Positions 35,417-43,404 of a stretch of DNA of 64,000 bases are shown here, piece by piece. How positions within the stretch are numbered: position 1 is the first letter of the stretch; the number at the start of each line of letters is the position of its first letter. The notes beneath the pieces are model-generated. The model did not search any database. It was not told the origin of the DNA and saw only the letters and a program-made list of their open reading frames with translations. Origin of the DNA: JACTUA01 sp964551875 (GTDB lineage Archaea > Halobacteriota > Methanomicrobia > Methanomicrobiales > JACTUA01); the NCBI GenBank assembly GCA_964551875.1, contig CAZKEV010000005.1:10386-74385 (forward strand). Direction: 5' to 3'. Both the position numbers and the translations under genes were made by a program.

Positions 35417-36496
35417 ATGAGCGCAGATGGTATGAACGTACTCAGGAATAAAGGTTTTGACAAGTCCAAATGGATGCAGCTCCCCCGGGACGTCCTCGTT
35501 GGGCACGATGTCCTCGGGCAGCTCCCCCAGGTCTGCGATGACCTCTCCCTGGGTGACTCCGTGCTCATCGTCACAGGGAAGCATACCCTGGAGGTGGCAG
35601 GGGGGCAGGTGGAAAAGATGCTCTCCCGGGACTACACCACCCGCACCTTCCTTGCCGAGGAGATCAGCCCCGCCGTGATTAAGAAGGCTGAGGAGGAGGC
35701 CGGGGGGGCGAAGTTCCTCGTTGCCGTCGGGGGTGGGAAGATCATCGATACGGCAAAGATCGCGTCCTTCAACACCGACCGGCAGTTCATCTCGGTGCCC
35801 ACCGCCGCTTCCCATGACGGGATCGCCTCTGCAAGCGCCTCGGTCCCTACGGCGGAGGGAAACCTCTCCCTCCAGGCCCACCCGCCTGTTGCCATCGTCG
35901 CCGACACCGGGATCATTGCCTCTGCGCCCCACCGGCTCCTGGCATCCGGGTGTGCCGACGTCATCTCCAACTGCTCCGCGGTCCTTGACTGGGAGCTCTC
36001 CCACCGGCTGCGGGGCGAGCCCATCTCCGAGTACGCATCCACCCTCTCCCGAATCACGGCGGAGTTCATGATCCGGAACGCCGACCTCGTCAAGCCCAAC
36101 AGGGAGGAGACAGCCTGGATGGTGACAAAGGCCCTCGTTGCGTCCGGCGTGGCCATGTCCATCGCCGGGTCCTCTCGCCCCGCGAGCGGGGGGGAGCACA
36201 AGTTCTCCCATGCGCTTGACAGGATCGCCCCGGGAAAGGGTCTCCATGGGGAGAAGTGCGGGATCGGGACCATCATCACGATGTTCCTCCACGGAGGGGA
36301 CTGGCAGGGGATCCGCGATGCCCTGAAGAAGATCGGTGCCCCGACCACGCCGAAGGAGCTTGGCATCGACGATGCAACGGCCGTGGAGGCCCTACTCATG
36401 GCCCGGACCATCCGCCCCGAGAGGTTCACCATCCTTGACATGGGCCTCACCAGGGAATCCGCAGAGACTTTAATCAGGATGCTCTATAAAGAATAG
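35417..36496 (+). CDS. egsA: sn-Glycerol-1-phosphate dehydrogenase
   Basis: 359 residues. Reduces dihydroxyacetone phosphate to sn-glycerol-1-phosphate, the stereospecific first step of archaeal ether lipids. The NAD(P)-binding VAVGGGKIIDTAK and the Zn site with PTAASHDG and SGGEHKFSHALD are present, and HGEKCGIGT follows. A second in-frame ATG at 35432 is possible; neither has a clear Shine-Dalgarno, so a leaderless mRNA is likely. Upstream neighbour DUF63 is divergent. UPF0179 follows 6 bp downstream and is probably cotranscribed. Confidence 0.92.
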   Translation: MSADGMNVLRNKGFDKSKWMQLPRDVLVGHDVLGQLPQVCDDLSLGDSVLIVTGKHTLEVAGGQVEKMLSRDYTTRTFLAEEISPAVIKKAEEEAGGAKFLVAVGGGKIIDTAKIASFNTDRQFISVPTAASHDGIASASASVPTAEGNLSLQAHPPVAIVADTGIIASAPHRLLASGCADVISNCSAVLDWELSHRLRGEPISEYASTLSRITAEFMIRNADLVKPNREETAWMVTKALVASGVAMSIAGSSRPASGGEHKFSHALDRIAPGKGLHGEKCGIGTIITMFLHGGDWQGIRDALKKIGAPTTPKELGIDDATAVEALLMARTIRPERFTILDMGLTRESAETLIRMLYKE

Positions 36497-36502
36497 ATCG
36501 GT

Positions 36503-36952
36503 ATGCCCGAGGCAAAACCCAAGGTAACCCTCATCGGGAGGCTGCTTGCACGGCCGGGGCTGGAGTTCATCTTCGAGGGGGAGCTCCCCGAGTGCGAACA
36601 CTGCCGGGTGAGGAAGGCCTGCAACAACCTCCAGTCAGGGAGGAAGTACCGCATCGTCTCGGTGCGGACCACGGCCCCCCACGACTGCTCCGTCCACGAG
36701 GGAGGCACGTGCGCGGTGGAGGTGATCGAGTCGCCCATCGTCGCCCTCGTGAACGCCGACATGGCGATCATGAACTCCCGGATCACCTTCGAGTTCTCGT
36801 GCAACAAGGAGGAGTGCAAGTCCTTCGAGCTCTGCAGGCCGGAAGGGGTCATCGACGGGGACCGCTACCTGGTCGGGGAGATTTTGGGGAACGCGCCGGA
36901 TATCTGCGAGAAGGGCCGGGCCTTAAAACTCGTTGAACTACGACCCCTCTAA
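36503..36952 (+). CDS. UPF0179 family protein
   Basis: 149 residues with two Cys clusters (CEHCRVRKAC, and CNKEECKSFELC) and CSVHEGGTC, typical of the euryarchaeal UPF0179 family and suggesting a metal or Fe-S site. Function unknown. The last codons (ALKLVELRPL-stop) are duplicated twice downstream as a 79-bp tandem repeat. Lies 6 bp behind egsA. Confidence 0.82.
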   Translation: MPEAKPKVTLIGRLLARPGLEFIFEGELPECEHCRVRKACNNLQSGRKYRIVSVRTTAPHDCSVHEGGTCAVEVIESPIVALVNADMAIMNSRITFEFSCNKEECKSFELCRPEGVIDGDRYLVGEILGNAPDICEKGRALKLVELRPL

Positions 36953-37115
36953 CCCCGTTAGGGGATTGTTCGTCCTCCGTTTTCCCCTCTGGATGAAGGC
37001 CTTGAAACTTGTGGAGCTCCGGCCCCTCTAACCCCGTTAGGGAATTGTTCGTCCTCCGTTTTCCCCTCTGGATGAAGGCCTTGAAACTGGTTTAACTGAG
37101 GCCGCTCTAACCGAT
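36920..37115 (+). repeat. 79-bp tandem repeat derived from the 3' end of the UPF0179 gene
   Basis: Three copies start at 36920, 36999 and 37078 (period 79 bp). The first is the real gene end. In copy 2 the last ten codons differ at six positions but all changes are synonymous (TTA to TTG, CTC to CTT, GTT to GTG, GAA to GAG, CTA to CTC, CGA to CGG). Copy 2 forms a tiny ORF, ATG 36993 to TAA 37031 (MKALKLVELRPL). Copy 3 (37072-37095) ends early (MKALKLV). Between copies lies CCCCGTTAGGGG and a TTTT run, possibly a duplicated terminator. Confidence 0.88.
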
Positions 37116-37178
37116 CGAGGTAAAGCTCCGATACGACTCTCCTTTGTTATCCCTCAACAGGCCTCGTACGATTTGTTC

Positions 37179-37369
37179 TTATACTGGGCTCTTGGGGGAC
37201 TTCCGCCCCCGCCGCGGGCATCCCCCGTCGTGTACCGGATTTTGAGCAGGACGGTCTCCGGCATTTATAAGAAAACCGAACTCATTACGCGACAGGGGCT
37301 ATCCTATTTGGGGGACGCCTGAGCGGCGGGGGCGAGCCGGAGGCGAAGCCCCCAGGAGCGTCCAGATAA
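37179..37369. repeat. Imperfect inverted repeat element (about 190 bp), MITE-like
   Basis: Left arm 37179-37226 and right arm 37310-37369 are imperfect reverse complements: both combine CTGG...CTC(C/T)TGGGGG with CCGCCCCCGCCGC and end in a five- or six-C run. No transposase is present. The whole non-coding stretch 37100-37410 holds nothing else recognised. It could be a non-autonomous insertion or a structured RNA/terminator; the GC arms would fold into a long hairpin. Confidence 0.45.
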
Positions 37370-37413
37370 TGCCGATCGATCCTTCCAGCTTCGGTAAATT
37401 CCCGTATCTGGTT

Positions 37414-38256
37414 CTACTCCCCTTTCTCTACCGCCGCCCGGAAGAGGTCCCCGGCCAGATCGATGATCCTGTCATGGTCCCGGAGCTGCACCAGCCACAG
37501 CGGTGGGATGGCGGCGGCCCCCCAGTATGCACCGCCAAGTGACCCGGTTATCGCTCCCACCGTGTCGGCATCGCCCCCCAGGTTCACCGCCCGGATCACC
37601 GCGTCTGCGAAGGACTCCGCCCCCATGAAGATCGCGAGGGCGCAGTGGGTGGCAAGGAGCGCGTCCAGGGAGGGGTCAGGGGGGTGATCCCGGAATCCAC
37701 GCAGGAAGTCGCGGACCTCGGGGATGCGGCACGTGGAACAGGCATGCCGGCAGGCATCCTCCCGCGGGGCGCCCCGCGCGAGGTCGCTCACCACCCGGTT
37801 CACGAAGGCCGAGCAGGCCCCCGCAACGGGATCGCAGTGGGTGAGGCGCGAACAGGCAATGCTCGCCTCTTCAAGGAGGGGGGAGGAGGAGAAGACCCCG
37901 AGGGGCGGGCCCCGCATCACCGATCCATTGGACCTGCTCCCGCCCAGGGTGCGGTGGACCTGTTCGGCAGCATCCCGGGGCGGCATCCCCCCTATCACCA
38001 GCGAGAAGACCGCGCTTGATGTTGGCCCGTAAAAAGATGGATATAAACGGTAGCCTTCAAGGAGGCGTGCCATGCAGTCCTCAGGAGAGAATCCGCGGGA
38101 GACCACCAGGGAGCGGGCAAGGGCAAGGGCCTGGAGGGTATCATCGGTATACATCCCCCCACTAGGCATCTCCCTGACCACTCTCGCCGGGTGCTGGTGC
38201 CCCTCAAGGGGCGCACCCAACGCGTCCCCCACAGAGAGCCCCAGGAGCATTCCCAC
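37414..38256 (-). CDS. ADP-ribosylglycohydrolase family protein
   Basis: 280 residues from GTG 38256; ATG 38250 is equally possible. MLLGLSVGDALGAPLEGH, YTDDTLQALALA and NLGGDADTVGAITGSLGGAYWGA are the diagnostic motifs, the latter two supplying the Mg-binding Asp residues. Removes ADP-ribose from proteins or small molecules, e.g. regulated dinitrogenase reductase. A TATA box at 38275-38282 on this strand places the transcript start at or next to these codons, hence probably leaderless. An in-frame upstream ATG (38376) overlaps the divergent UPF0058 gene and is rejected. Confidence 0.87.
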   Translation of the reverse strand: MGMLLGLSVGDALGAPLEGHQHPARVVREMPSGGMYTDDTLQALALARSLVVSRGFSPEDCMARLLEGYRLYPSFYGPTSSAVFSLVIGGMPPRDAAEQVHRTLGGSRSNGSVMRGPPLGVFSSSPLLEEASIACSRLTHCDPVAGACSAFVNRVVSDLARGAPREDACRHACSTCRIPEVRDFLRGFRDHPPDPSLDALLATHCALAIFMGAESFADAVIRAVNLGGDADTVGAITGSLGGAYWGAAAIPPLWLVQLRDHDRIIDLAGDLFRAAVEKGE

Positions 38257-38274
38257 AGCCCGTTCTTCTTGCAA

Positions 38275-38302
38275 TATAAAGATCACCAATAAATTATATT
38301 TA
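38275..38302. promoter_or_regulatory. Divergent promoter region, ADP-ribosylglycohydrolase and UPF0058 operon
   Basis: TTTATAT on the minus strand (38275-38282) and ATTATATTTA on the plus strand (38293-38302) are two TATA-like boxes in a 25-bp AT-rich core, serving the minus-strand hydrolase and the UPF0058-elp3-priS operon respectively. Confidence 0.5.
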
Positions 38303-38335
38303 GGAATGAACAGTAGAGTTAAAGATGGTGATAGC

Positions 38336-38602
38336 GTGCAGAAGGAAGAGTTGCTCCACTTACATATGTTGCTCATTCATGTAAAGAAATATTACGAGAA
38401 CCTCACTTCTGATGAGATCTTCACTGACAGGTACAATGCCCTGACCATCTCACCGGTCCACATCCACAAGAACAAAATTCTCCACAAGAAAGCAATCCTC
38501 ACCCTCGGGGATGAGATCGTCTCCCACATCAGGGGCCGCCGGCCGGCCGTTGTGGAGATGAGCCCCGAAGCGGCAACAGGACGCGTTGCTGCTGAACAAT
38601 GA
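38336..38602 (+). CDS. UPF0058 family protein
   Basis: 88 residues from GTG 38336 (MQKEELLHLHMLLIHVKKYY), the normal start of this euryarchaeal family; an in-frame ATG at 38306 would add ten residues. GGTGAT is placed about 5 nt upstream. A small helical protein with ISPVHIHKNKILHKKAI; function unknown. First gene of a long plus-strand operon: elp3 begins 3 nt after its stop. Confidence 0.8.
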   Translation: MQKEELLHLHMLLIHVKKYYENLTSDEIFTDRYNALTISPVHIHKNKILHKKAILTLGDEIVSHIRGRRPAVVEMSPEAATGRVAAEQ

Positions 38603-38605
38603 TCC

Positions 38606-40177
38606 ATGGATGAGTTCACCATCTGCCGGGAGATCATCTCCCGCCTCTCTTCTCATCCAGAGTCCCCTTCCCGGCTTGAACACCTGAAGATCGAGGTCTG
38701 CAGGGCGCACCATTCCCCTGTCATCCCGAAGAACTCTGCCATCCTCGCCGCCGCAGATCCCGGGGAGAGGGAGCGGCTAAGGGGCCTCCTCCTCCTCAAG
38801 CCCACCCGGACCCTCTCGGGAGTCGCCCCCGTAGCGGTCATGACCTCCCCGGCCCCCTGCCCCCATGGGAAGTGCCTCCCCTGCCCGGGGGGCCCCGACC
38901 ATCCCTTCGGGACGCCCCAGAGCTACACCGGCGAGGAGCCGGCAGCCCTCCGTGCGCGGGAGCATGGCTACGATCCCTACCTCCAGGTGAAGGCACGCCT
39001 CGACCAGTTCCAGGCCATCGGGCACCATGTTGACAAGGCCGAGCTGATCATCATGGGAGGGACCATGACGGCGAGATCGCCATCGTACCAGCGGGAGTTC
39101 GTGGCTGAATGCCTCCGCGCCATGAACGAATTCGGCGGCCACCCTTCAACAGCGGATTCGTTTGAGGCGATAGCCAGGGAGAATGAGACAGCGCGGGCGC
39201 GGTGCGTTGCCATGACCTTCGAGACGAGGCCCGATTACTGCAGGAAGGAGCACGTGGAGATGATGCTCCCGCTCGGTGTCACCAAGGTGGAGCTCGGGGT
39301 CCAGCACGTGGACGACCGTATCCTCGACCTCAACCGCCGCGGCTGCAGGGTCGAAGACACTGTCGGGGCGAACCGGCTCCTCCGTGATTCGGGGTTCAAG
39401 GTGGGTTTCCACGTGATGCCCAACCTCCCGGGCGCCTCCCTCGCTGACGATGAGGGGATGTTTCAGACGCTCTTCTCAGACGAACGGTTCCGGCCCGACT
39501 TCCTCAAGATCTACCCCACCCTGGTGACTCCGGGATCCGGCATCGAAGATCTCTATCTCCAGGGGGGCTACAAACCCTACCCGGAACCCGACCTCGTCGA
39601 CCTTATTGCCCGGGCAAAGGCCATGATACCTCCTTATGTCCGGCTCCAGCGGGTACAGCGGGATATCCCGAGAAAGCTCATCACCGCAGGATCCATTCAC
39701 GGGAACCTCCGCCAGATGGCAAGGGCGCGCCTCGGGGAGCTGGGCGGATCCTGCCGGTGCATCCGCTGCCGTGAGGCAGGGAGGAGCTCCCCGGAGGGAA
39801 CCCCCTCGGTCGAGACCCTCTCTTACCGCTGCTGCAACGGGATGGAGCATTTCATCTCTGCCGTGGCAGGGGATTCCCTCATCGGCTATGCCCGGCTCCG
39901 GTTCCCGGGAACGATAGAAACCCCTGAGCTTGAGAATGCCTCCCTGCTCCGGGAACTCCATGTGTACGGGCCCGTGGTCCCGCTCGGGAAGGATGCAAGG
40001 CCCCTGGAGTGGCAGCACCGCTCATACGGTGGGCTCCTTCTCGGCAGTGCCGAGGAACTCTCCCGATCCGGAGGGTTCCGCCGGATCGCCGTACTTTCGG
40101 GGATCGGGGTCCGTCCCTACTACCGGAGGAGAGGCTATGAGAAACGCGGGCCCTACATGGTGAAGGTACTGGCATGA
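38606..40177 (+). CDS. elp3: Elp3, tRNA U34 carboxymethyl synthase (radical SAM/GNAT)
   Basis: 523 residues. The radical SAM cluster motif CPHGKCLPC (Cys-x4-Cys-x2-Cys) begins at about residue 93; the C-terminal third is the GNAT acetyl-CoA domain (LLRELHVYGPVVPLG, GGFRRIAVLSGIGVRPYYRRRGY). Archaeal Elp3 alone makes 5-carboxymethyluridine at tRNA wobble position 34 using acetyl-CoA. ATG 38606; the stop overlaps priS by 4 bp (ATGA). A zinc-binding Cys set (CRCIRC) lies in the middle. Part of the information-processing operon. Confidence 0.93.
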   Translation: MDEFTICREIISRLSSHPESPSRLEHLKIEVCRAHHSPVIPKNSAILAAADPGERERLRGLLLLKPTRTLSGVAPVAVMTSPAPCPHGKCLPCPGGPDHPFGTPQSYTGEEPAALRAREHGYDPYLQVKARLDQFQAIGHHVDKAELIIMGGTMTARSPSYQREFVAECLRAMNEFGGHPSTADSFEAIARENETARARCVAMTFETRPDYCRKEHVEMMLPLGVTKVELGVQHVDDRILDLNRRGCRVEDTVGANRLLRDSGFKVGFHVMPNLPGASLADDEGMFQTLFSDERFRPDFLKIYPTLVTPGSGIEDLYLQGGYKPYPEPDLVDLIARAKAMIPPYVRLQRVQRDIPRKLITAGSIHGNLRQMARARLGELGGSCRCIRCREAGRSSPEGTPSVETLSYRCCNGMEHFISAVAGDSLIGYARLRFPGTIETPELENASLLRELHVYGPVVPLGKDARPLEWQHRSYGGLLLGSAEELSRSGGFRRIAVLSGIGVRPYYRRRGYEKRGPYMVKVLA

Positions 40178-41328
40178 GGCCGGCGACAACCGAGTTCCTG
40201 AGGCAGCGGTTCACCGAGTACTACCAAAAGGAGCGCATCCAGGCCCCGCCGGCGGTTGGGGAGAGGGAGTTCGGGTTCATCCTCTTTGACCCGGACTCCC
40301 CTGAGGTCAGGATGCGGCGGCATATGGGATTCGGGACCTCCCGGGAACTCGGGGAATACATCCGGTCCATCGTCCCGGCCCACGGCTTCTACTCGAGCGC
40401 GTACTACACCGCCCCGGGAGCCGGGACCATGGCCGAGAAGGGGTGGACCGGGGCAGACCTCATCTTCGACCTCGATGCAGATCACCTCATGCGGGGGGCC
40501 TACCGTGCGATGCTCGACAGGGTCAAGGTGGAGACCGGGAAGCTCCTCGCGATGCTCACGGGCGAGCTCGGGTTCTCCGGGCGGGAGATCCACCTCGTCT
40601 TCTCAGGCGGCCGGGGATACCATGTCCATGTCAGGGAGATCGCGGTGCGGGGGTGGGGGAGCCAGGAGCGGAGGGAGCTCATCGATTATGTCTGCGGCAT
40701 CGGCATCGACCCGGGGGTGCTTCTTTCGGCCACCCCCGAAGGCAACGGGGGCTGGAAGGAGAGGTATATATCCACACTCTCCGAGTACTTTCTCTGGCTC
40801 AAGGGGCTGGGACAGGAGAAGGGAGTGGAGCATCTGATGGAGTACCCCGGGATAGGCAGGGAACGTGCCCCCAGATTCTTTGACTCCATCGATGACCGGC
40901 TGGCAGGCCTCGGGAAGGGGGACTACGCCCCGCTTCTCACGAACCCGGCGTTCATCGCCATCTCGCAGAAGGAGGGGGGGAAGTTCCGGGAACTCCTCCG
41001 CGAGAAGGCGGCCCTTGCCGACGAACCGGTCACCACCGACACGAGGAGGCTCATCCGCATGCCCACGACCCTTCACGGCGGGACGGGCCTCCGGGTCACC
41101 CCCGTGCCCCTGGGCGACTTCGACTCCTTCGACCCGCTCCAGGATTCGGTGGTCTTCTCCGACCGGAAGGTGACGGTGGATGCGGCGATGAACCTCCCCA
41201 TGGAGATCCAGGGGAATACCTACCAGGTTGGGAAGGGGACGAACGTGGTCCCCGAGGCGCTCGCGGTATTCCTCTGTGCCCGGGGACTCGCGGAAGTGGC
41301 CGGGGAGGTCGGGCGTGCCCCTCGATGA
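40174..41328 (+). CDS. priS: DNA primase small (catalytic) subunit PriS
   Basis: 384 residues of the archaeal/eukaryotic primase family. DLIFDLDADHL is the catalytic DxD (metal) motif, and FSGGRGYHVHVRE the conserved SGxRG(Y/F)H motif. Makes RNA/DNA primers, with PriL as partner (not in window). Overlaps elp3 by 4 bp and the GINS gene by 14 bp, indicating translational coupling of replication genes. The priS-gins51-rpl44e-rps27e-aif2a-nop10 order is conserved in many euryarchaea. Confidence 0.94.
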   Translation: MRPATTEFLRQRFTEYYQKERIQAPPAVGEREFGFILFDPDSPEVRMRRHMGFGTSRELGEYIRSIVPAHGFYSSAYYTAPGAGTMAEKGWTGADLIFDLDADHLMRGAYRAMLDRVKVETGKLLAMLTGELGFSGREIHLVFSGGRGYHVHVREIAVRGWGSQERRELIDYVCGIGIDPGVLLSATPEGNGGWKERYISTLSEYFLWLKGLGQEKGVEHLMEYPGIGRERAPRFFDSIDDRLAGLGKGDYAPLLTNPAFIAISQKEGGKFRELLREKAALADEPVTTDTRRLIRMPTTLHGGTGLRVTPVPLGDFDSFDPLQDSVVFSDRKVTVDAAMNLPMEIQGNTYQVGKGTNVVPEALAVFLCARGLAEVAGEVGRAPR

Positions 41329-41938
41329 CCTCCGGATCATCATCTTAAACGAGCGGGAGAGCGGGCGGCTCTCCGAGGTCCCGCCCACGCTGTATGACGA
41401 GATCCGCGGGCACCTCTCCTCACTCCAGGAGAAGGTCTACGGCTGCAGCGACCCCCTCTCGGACCAGGCCCAGACCCTGATCGAGGAGGTGAAGGCCATG
41501 AGGGAGATCGTCCGCGACATCTTCAGGATCCGTTCGAGGAAGATCCTCTCCCTGGCCCTCGTCCAGGTAGAGGCTGAGGCCACCGAAAGGGACGAGCTGA
41601 AGAAGATGCTCCCTGCAGAACGGGAGATGTTCGACGGGATCGTCCGGGAGCTCGAGAAGGGAAAGGCCGCGCTCTCGGGGCAGGTACCGCGAGGGGTTCC
41701 CGCTGGCGGGGTCCCAGCCATGGGCGAGAATATCGAGATTGCAGGCATCCCCGTGCCTGCACGGCAGCCCGAGGAAGCCATGGTCCTCGTTCGGGTCATC
41801 TCGGACATGGAGCCCTTCATGGGGGTGGACGGGCGGATCTACCACCTGAAGGCCGAGGACGTGGTCACCCTTCCTTCGAGGAACGCGGGGGTCCTCATCG
41901 ACCGCAACATAGCCTTAAATATCATACCCGGAAAATAA
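41315..41938 (+). CDS. Archaeal GINS complex subunit (Gins51 type)
   Basis: 207 residues from GTG 41315, with GGAGGT about 5 nt upstream. Helical A-domain (RIRSRKILSLALVQVEAEATE) and a C-terminal B-domain of the small beta type (MVLVRVISDMEPFMGVDGRIYHLKAEDVVTLPSRNAGVLI). Together with MCM and a Cdc45/GAN homologue it forms the replicative helicase; in Methanomicrobiales a single Gins51 may form a homotetramer. Overlaps priS by 14 bp. Confidence 0.87.
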   Translation: MPLDDLRIIILNERESGRLSEVPPTLYDEIRGHLSSLQEKVYGCSDPLSDQAQTLIEEVKAMREIVRDIFRIRSRKILSLALVQVEAEATERDELKKMLPAEREMFDGIVRELEKGKAALSGQVPRGVPAGGVPAMGENIEIAGIPVPARQPEEAMVLVRVISDMEPFMGVDGRIYHLKAEDVVTLPSRNAGVLIDRNIALNIIPGK

Positions 41939-41978
41939 TTATGATACTTGGGACAGCCAGAAAGGAGGAGGCAATATC

Positions 41979-42257
41979 ATGAAGATGCCGGTGAAATTCA
42001 AGACATACTGCCCTTTCTGCCGGAAACACGAGGTTCACGAGGTCGAGAGGGTCAAGAAAGGCAAGACCCGGGGTCTCCGCTGGATCGACCGGCAGAAAGC
42101 AAGAAGGGGAAAGGTCGGGAACATGGGCAAGTTCTCCAAGGTTCCCGGCGGCGACAAGCCGACGAAGAAGATCAACGTGCGCTACCGGTGCACGAAGTGC
42201 AAGAAGGCCCACCTGAGGCCCGGCTTCCGGCTCTCCAAGTTCGAGCTCACGGAGTGA
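41979..42257 (+). CDS. rpl44e: 50S ribosomal protein L44e
   Basis: 92 residues, preceded by AGGAGG. Basic, with zinc-finger Cys pairs CPFC near the start and CTKCKK near the end; closely matches the family in length and layout. Contacts the E site of the large subunit. Stands directly upstream of rps27e, an invariant euryarchaeal pair. Confidence 0.96.
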   Translation: MKMPVKFKTYCPFCRKHEVHEVERVKKGKTRGLRWIDRQKARRGKVGNMGKFSKVPGGDKPTKKINVRYRCTKCKKAHLRPGFRLSKFELTE

Positions 42258-42261
42258 GATG

Positions 42262-42450
42262 ATGGTCCGTCTGAATCGCGAGAACCGGAGCAGGTTCTAC
42301 CGGGTGAAGTGCCCTGACTGCGAGAACGAGCAGGTCATCTTCGGGAAGGCAAGCACCGTCGTTGACTGCATCGTCTGCGGGAAGGTCCTCGCCGAGCCGG
42401 CGGGGGGAAAGGCGCGGATCACGGCTGAGATCCTCTCCGAGATCGAGTGA
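42262..42450 (+). CDS. rps27e: 30S ribosomal protein S27e
   Basis: 62 residues. Four-Cys zinc ribbon (CPDCEN...CIVCGK) is the whole core. ATG 42262 fits GGAGTGAG upstream; another ATG overlaps at 42259. It lies 4 nt after rpl44e and 7 nt before the aIF2-alpha start; operon member. Confidence 0.95.
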   Translation: MVRLNRENRSRFYRVKCPDCENEQVIFGKASTVVDCIVCGKVLAEPAGGKARITAEILSEIE

Positions 42451-42457
42451 GTGTCCG

Positions 42458-43237
42458 ATGCCCGAGAGGGACTGGCCCGAGGAAGGGGAACTGGTCGTCT
42501 CCACCGTCGAGGCAGTGAAGGACTTCGTGGCCTTCGTCCGGCTCGACGAGTATGGCGGCCGGCAGGGGCTCATCCCCATATCGGAGATTGCAAAGGGCTG
42601 GGTCAAGTACATCCGCGACCATGTCCGTGAGGGGCAGAAGGTGGTCTGCAAGGTCCTCCACGTCGACAGGAACCGCGGGCATATCGACCTCTCGTTAAAG
42701 GACGTGAACGAGCACCAGCGGCGCGAGAAGATCCAGGAGTGGAAGAACGAGCAGAAGGCCCACAAATGGATCGGCTTTGTCGCCGAAGAGACAGGGGTCC
42801 CTGCCCAGGCCATCGAGGAGGCGATCCGCCATGACTACACCCATCTCTACCGCGTCTTCGAGGACGCCGTTGTGGAGGGGGAGAAGGTCTTCGAGAAGCT
42901 GGCGATCCCTGACCCGGCACGGCCTGTCTTTCTCCGCATCGCGGGGGAGAACGTCCGGAAGCCCCGGGTCACGATCGCGGGGTACCTCCACCTCACCTCG
43001 ATCAAACCCGACGGGGTAAATGTCATCCGGCGGGCCCTCCGGAGCGCCATCACCAAGATCGATAACGTGGATATCGAGCTCCTGTATGTCGGTGCACCCG
43101 TCTACCGCATCAAGGTGACCGCCCCGGATTACAAGCAGGCCGAGAAGGCCATCGAGAAGTCGGCCATGGCCGCCATCCGGGTGATGGAGAAGACCGGGGA
43201 TACCGGGAAGTTCGTGCGCAAGCAGAAGGCCGGTTAA
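42458..43237 (+). CDS. eif2a: Translation initiation factor aIF2 alpha subunit
   Basis: 259 residues. N-terminal S1/OB fold (VVSTVEAVKDFVAFVRLDEYGG...GLIPISEI), helical middle domain and C-terminal alpha-beta domain (VIRRALRSAITKIDNVDIELLYVGAPVYRIKVTAPDY). With beta and gamma it brings initiator tRNA to the small subunit. The Ser51-type loop of eukaryotic eIF2-alpha appears as GWVKYIRDHVREGQ. Directly follows rps27e; nop10 follows after 5 nt. Confidence 0.94.
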   Translation: MPERDWPEEGELVVSTVEAVKDFVAFVRLDEYGGRQGLIPISEIAKGWVKYIRDHVREGQKVVCKVLHVDRNRGHIDLSLKDVNEHQRREKIQEWKNEQKAHKWIGFVAEETGVPAQAIEEAIRHDYTHLYRVFEDAVVEGEKVFEKLAIPDPARPVFLRIAGENVRKPRVTIAGYLHLTSIKPDGVNVIRRALRSAITKIDNVDIELLYVGAPVYRIKVTAPDYKQAEKAIEKSAMAAIRVMEKTGDTGKFVRKQKAG

Positions 43238-43242
43238 GCCAT

Positions 43243-43404
43243 ATGAACGGCCGGATCAGGCGCTGTCCCGTCGATCTCACCTACACCCTCTCCCTTTTGT
43301 GTCCCTGCTGCGGGGGGCCGACCTCCACAGCCCACCCTGCCAGGTTCTCCCTGAATGACCCGAGGGGAAGGTTCAGGAGGATTGCACGGGGATGGACGCG
43401 ATAG
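43243..43404 (+). CDS. nop10: H/ACA RNP protein Nop10
   Basis: 53 residues in the gap between the aIF2-alpha and PAC2 genes, too short for many ORF finders. MNGRIRRCPVDLTYTLSLLC then CCGG match the Nop10 zinc ribbon (CP..TYT...CPxCG), and PTSTAHPARFSLNDPRGRFRR the rest. It helps pseudouridylation guides together with Cbf5, Gar1 and L7Ae. The stop (43402-43404) overlaps the PAC2 start (43392) by 13 bp. Confidence 0.93.
   Translation: MNGRIRRCPVDLTYTLSLLCPCCGGPTSTAHPARFSLNDPRGRFRRIARGWTR

Noticed and set aside
36950..37410. tRNA or other structured RNA gene
   Set aside because: No cloverleaf with a T-loop was found in this or the other large gaps; the structure present is explained by tandem and inverted repeats.
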